DNA from: Garcia nutans
Lineage: Eukaryota; Streptophyta; Magnoliopsida; Malpighiales; Euphorbiaceae
Assembly: GCA_947685225.1 (NCBI GenBank)
Contig: CANTUV010000035.1
Location: 5,463,501-5,527,500 of the forward strand
Length of the DNA stretch: 64,000 bases
Reading direction: 5' to 3'
Notes under the pieces: model-generated
What the model was told of the DNA's origin: nothing
Database searches by the model: none
The model's input: only the letters and a program-made list of their open reading frames with translations
In this document: positions 60,964 to 64,000 of the stretch, one piece after another
How the letters are laid out: each line of letters opens with the position of its first letter
How positions within the stretch are numbered: the stretch's first letter is position 1
Program-made: the position numbers and the translations under genes

Positions 60964-62367
60964 TCAGTCATAAATTTTATAATTGAGAAGAAAAGTGTCA
61001 AAAGAGTTACTAGGGTCAGAAGTGATTAGCATGGCAGTCCCTCCAAAGTTGCAAGTACCTCCATTTCTCTTATTCTTCTGAAAGTAGCCATTGAAAGCAT
61101 AAGAAGCATGAGCAACAGCAGTATCAGGGTAGAAACAGGTTCCATGAGGCATAATTTCTGCACAATCAGCACCACCTTCACCACAAGCATAGTTCATTGC
61201 CTCTTGTAATGTCTCTGCTGGGACACTAGGCTTAGCTACACACCAAATCTCTTGCACCACCCTTGTAGCCTCGGGTGCTGGTGCTATTGTGCCTACTGGA
61301 TTACAAGGAGGCAATGAGTAACTAGAGGGGGCTGAGGCTGGACCAGTTAAAGGAGGCTGTTCTGGTGCAAAAGGGAACATTACTGGCGGTGGTGAGGCAA
61401 TAGGGAAGGACAAAGGCCGTGAAGCAGGAAGGGATCGTGGGGAATGAGGGTTTTTGGCAATATTTGAAGGGACAGAGAACCCAATTGAAGAATGGAGTGG
61501 GGGTTTTGAGGATTCCGGTATTGGATTTAGTCTTGCTGGGTATGGGTTTACATTCTTGGAGTCTATGGTTGAGAGTTTCCTGTTTATGAGTACTTGATCT
61601 TTTGGGTAGGTAATTATTACATTAATATTGTTAGGGACAAAATATCCAAACTCTTTCAGTAATTCTGAGTAAGAAGATGCCAAACTCACAGTTTCATCAG
61701 ATGAAGGAGAGAAACTTGTAGGTGGATTTATGGAGTAGGTAGAGTTTATATTATGGAGAAACTGTAGCAGAGGTTTGGTAACTTTCTCAGCCAAATCATC
61801 TCTAAAAAGTGCAGAATTTGGGTCAAAACACTTGGAAGAAAAAGCAGCAGAAACTTTGATCTCTTTCTCCAAACCCCACCTAACAAGAGAGTAATAGATG
61901 TTCTTAAGAGTTGGAAGAACCAAAACCCAATAGTGATCTTGGCCATTTTGACAGGGAAGTGTATTGCCCACAACAATGGTGGTGATTTTAGTAGCAGGAA
62001 AGTGAGCTAGAACATGGATTCTAAGCCAATTCTCAGCCTTTAAAACACTGCCAGAAACTCCATTGAGATCTTCATCACTTACAGAAATAGCTGAAGGATG
62101 ATCTAACAGAGACATTGCATGTAGAACCCCATGAGTTGCATCATAAAGGTTAAGGAATTGAATATTAGTTTCTTGACCTGCACCTGAAAACAAAAGAAAA
62201 AGAAACAAATTGAACGCTTAGAAGAAGAAGAAGAAGAAGAAGAAGAAGGAATATAACCATAAAGACATGAAAATATGAAGTCTCTTATGCATATTAATGT
62301 GCTTACCAGTAAGACCCAGAAAACAAAGAAGAAAAAGGTTGAAGATCAGCAAAGCCATCTTCAACAT
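60964..62367 (-). CDS. Secreted GH17-like protein with C-terminal X8 (CBM43) domain, two exons
   Basis: Minus-strand exons are 62367-62307 and 62183-60964, with GT/AG borders, giving 426 residues. Exon 1 encodes a signal peptide (MLKMALLIFNLFLLCFLGLT); a second ATG three codons on would also serve. Residues about 24-215 resemble the N-terminal half of a glycoside hydrolase family 17 glucanase (FLNLYDATHG, VVGNTLPC, VLPTLKNIYYSLVRWGLEKEIKVSAAFSS). A Pro/Ser-rich linker (about 217-331) replaces the part where the catalytic ETGWPS region would lie. The X8 domain (334 to about 411) starts IWCVAKPSVP and has the usual spaced cysteines (335, 354, 361, 370, 398). X8 domains bind callose, so a cell-wall or plasmodesma-linked binding role, not hydrolysis, is inferred. 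There is no hydrophobic tail for a GPI anchor. Confidence 0.85.
62223..62249. repeat. (GAA)n microsatellite in X8-gene intron
   Basis: About nine GAA units (TTC on the gene strand) inside the only intron of the GH17-like/X8 gene. Confidence 0.9.
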
Positions 62368-64000
62368 TTTCTGTTTTTTAAAGAGGAGAAGATCTTAAAT
62401 CATAAAGAAAAAGAAAACCCACTGTGTAAAAATGCGAAAACACTCAAAAACCTGCTCTCTGTCTCTGCTTTTCTCTCTGGCTCTGCAAGCGTACCTAATA
62501 AATCAAAAAGAAAGATAAAGAATACAGGGGTTTTTATGGGGTTTACAGAAAGTGGTCAAATGGTCACTAACAAAGAAAGAAAGAACCTGGCATTAATACC
62601 AAAGCTAAATATTAACCAACAGTTTTGGTACAGTACAAGAGGCAAGCTGCAAAAGAACACCGCCACCATCTCAAGAAATGGAAGCTAATTATATAATAAA
62701 TAGCTATGAAGAACTCATCATACTATAATTATAGTAAAAATAGAATCTTGGGCACCAAGACATGAGAAGGGTCTTGAAGACAGTCCTTTATACAGTCTCT
62801 GCATATCTTGGGACGCGTGGAAGCACAACAAAAGATGGTCTGGGAAGTGTGAGCTTTCAAGAGCAACCCATCATCCAAACCAATCCAAACACAGACTGAA
62901 TTGTCGTTTTCTCTTTTGTTATCCTAGCTTGTTTTCATTTCTTTTTCAATTGTATTTATCTTTTAACGATAAAAATAACTCTAATGTTTAATCTGATTCA
63001 AGAATATTGATTTAATAATTTTTGTGTTTTTTTTACTTTATATTGCAAATATATATACAGAATTATATTGCATTATTTACTTGAATTTAAATTTTAATAC
63101 GAATATTAGTGAATTTCGATATCAGATATAATATGTTCTTTTTTTTTTTTATAAAGAAGGACAGCAGGGAACCACTTGAATTTGAACAAAAACGATGCCG
63201 TATTCGGTCGAACGACATAAGATTGCTTCTGTTCAACTGCCGTTTCACTTCCACAGGGTCGAGAAACGACCATCACGAGACGTACGAATGGAATGGTACA
63301 GATCAGAAGCAGTGGGCCCAACAATAAAAACAGAAAAATAAAATAAAAATAAAAAGTATTCTGATTTGTAGGGCCCGTTGTTGCTGTGAAGTGTGAAGGT
63401 GGCAGATTGTGGGGCCCAATAGATCAGACAGATAAGGGAATATTATCATGGGAGGAGGAGGATGTGGAAACAGAAAAATATGTAGATGTTGCAGTCCATC
63501 ATAACCATTGATGCTTAACACAAACTCGAAAATATTAAATATATTTATTCGACTTAGATATTACGTGCCAATAAACTTTAATCTAATAATAATAAAATAT
63601 CAAAATTAGTTGCAGGCTAAAATTTATTCTAAAAATTTTACTATTTTGCATGTTTAGCAATGTATTTTTTTAAAACTAATTATGTATCATAGAATTGAAT
63701 TTAATGTAGCATTGAAATTGAAAATTATCAATGGAAAATTATAACTTCATAATTGACAAAACTGTAAGGAAAGGGGAGGAGAAGTGAATAAAATATAATG
63801 TATTGGTACACTTAAGTATATAAACATGACATAATATTCAAAAGAATAATTATAAAATAAGATTATATCTAAAAACTATGTTTAAGGCGCCATTTAAGAA
63901 GTAACTCTAATTATTATTATAAATTCAACACTACGTAATTTGTTTAATTTATTTTCTTTTTGAGAAAAAAAAAAGTCAATATTTTGATTTCTAAAGTTTT
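62368..64000. other. X8-gene leader, promoter and intergenic DNA
   Basis: The first few hundred bases are the likely leader and promoter of the minus-strand X8 gene. A less AT-rich patch at 63150-63500 has open frames on both strands and a proline run from a C-rich tract, without a recognisable domain. The remainder is AT-rich. No gene is supported. Confidence 0.5.

Noticed and set aside
1..64000. CRISPR array, bacterial operon, phage or organellar insertion
   Set aside because: No regularly spaced identical short repeats, no ribosome-binding-site-led gene strings and no recognisable plastid or mitochondrial gene were seen.

Overview
The window is nuclear DNA of a flowering plant, almost certainly a eudicot. 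It is strongly AT-rich, its genes have short GT-AG introns, and the recognisable proteins are plant-specific (HOOKLESS1, an NPY/NPH3-BTB protein, a QALGGH C2H2 zinc-finger repressor, an X8-domain wall protein). The species cannot be named from this alone. No bacterial, phage, organellar or CRISPR-like system is present.

Layout. 1-9 kb: AT-rich intergenic DNA with a miniature LTR element (TRIM, 3.5-4.0 kb) and several fold-back elements. 9.1-11.2 kb (+): an intact three-exon HLS1 gene. 12.6-16.6 kb: small inverted-repeat elements and a non-autonomous Helitron candidate (14.05-15.56 kb). 16.6-27.5 kb: a 2.2 kb Mutator-like element, then a direct ~4.4 kb segmental duplication (17.23-21.67 and 23.04-27.50 kb) whose copies are separated by a 1.37 kb piece of a Ty1-copia element. 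28.0-32.2 kb (-): an intact four-exon NPY4/5-type gene. 32.6-41.6 kb: intergenic DNA with a textbook hAT-type miniature element. 42.3-43.9 kb (-) and 56.9-59.0 kb (+): two copies of a small coiled-coil gene in an inverted duplication. Both appear to carry a lesion in the last exon. Between them sits a single-exon C2H2 repressor gene (47.9 kb, +) and an AT-rich desert. 59.78 kb (+): an initiator tRNA-Met gene. 61.0-62.4 kb (-): a secreted GH17-like/X8 protein gene. The rest is promoter and intergenic DNA.

Gene context. From memory, HLS1 and an NPY gene are neighbours in Arabidopsis (At4g37580/At4g37590, and again At2g23060/At2g23050). Both act in auxin-related differential growth or organ formation. 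Their presence here about 17 kb apart looks like the same ancient linkage, with transposons, a Helitron and the segmental duplication filling the gap. I see no previously undescribed multi-gene system. The unusual content is structural: filler-bearing duplication, elements whose target-site duplications can still be read, and twin decaying genes.

Splice sites, reading frames and repeats were read by eye. Boundaries of degenerate repeats are approximate, and no database search was possible.
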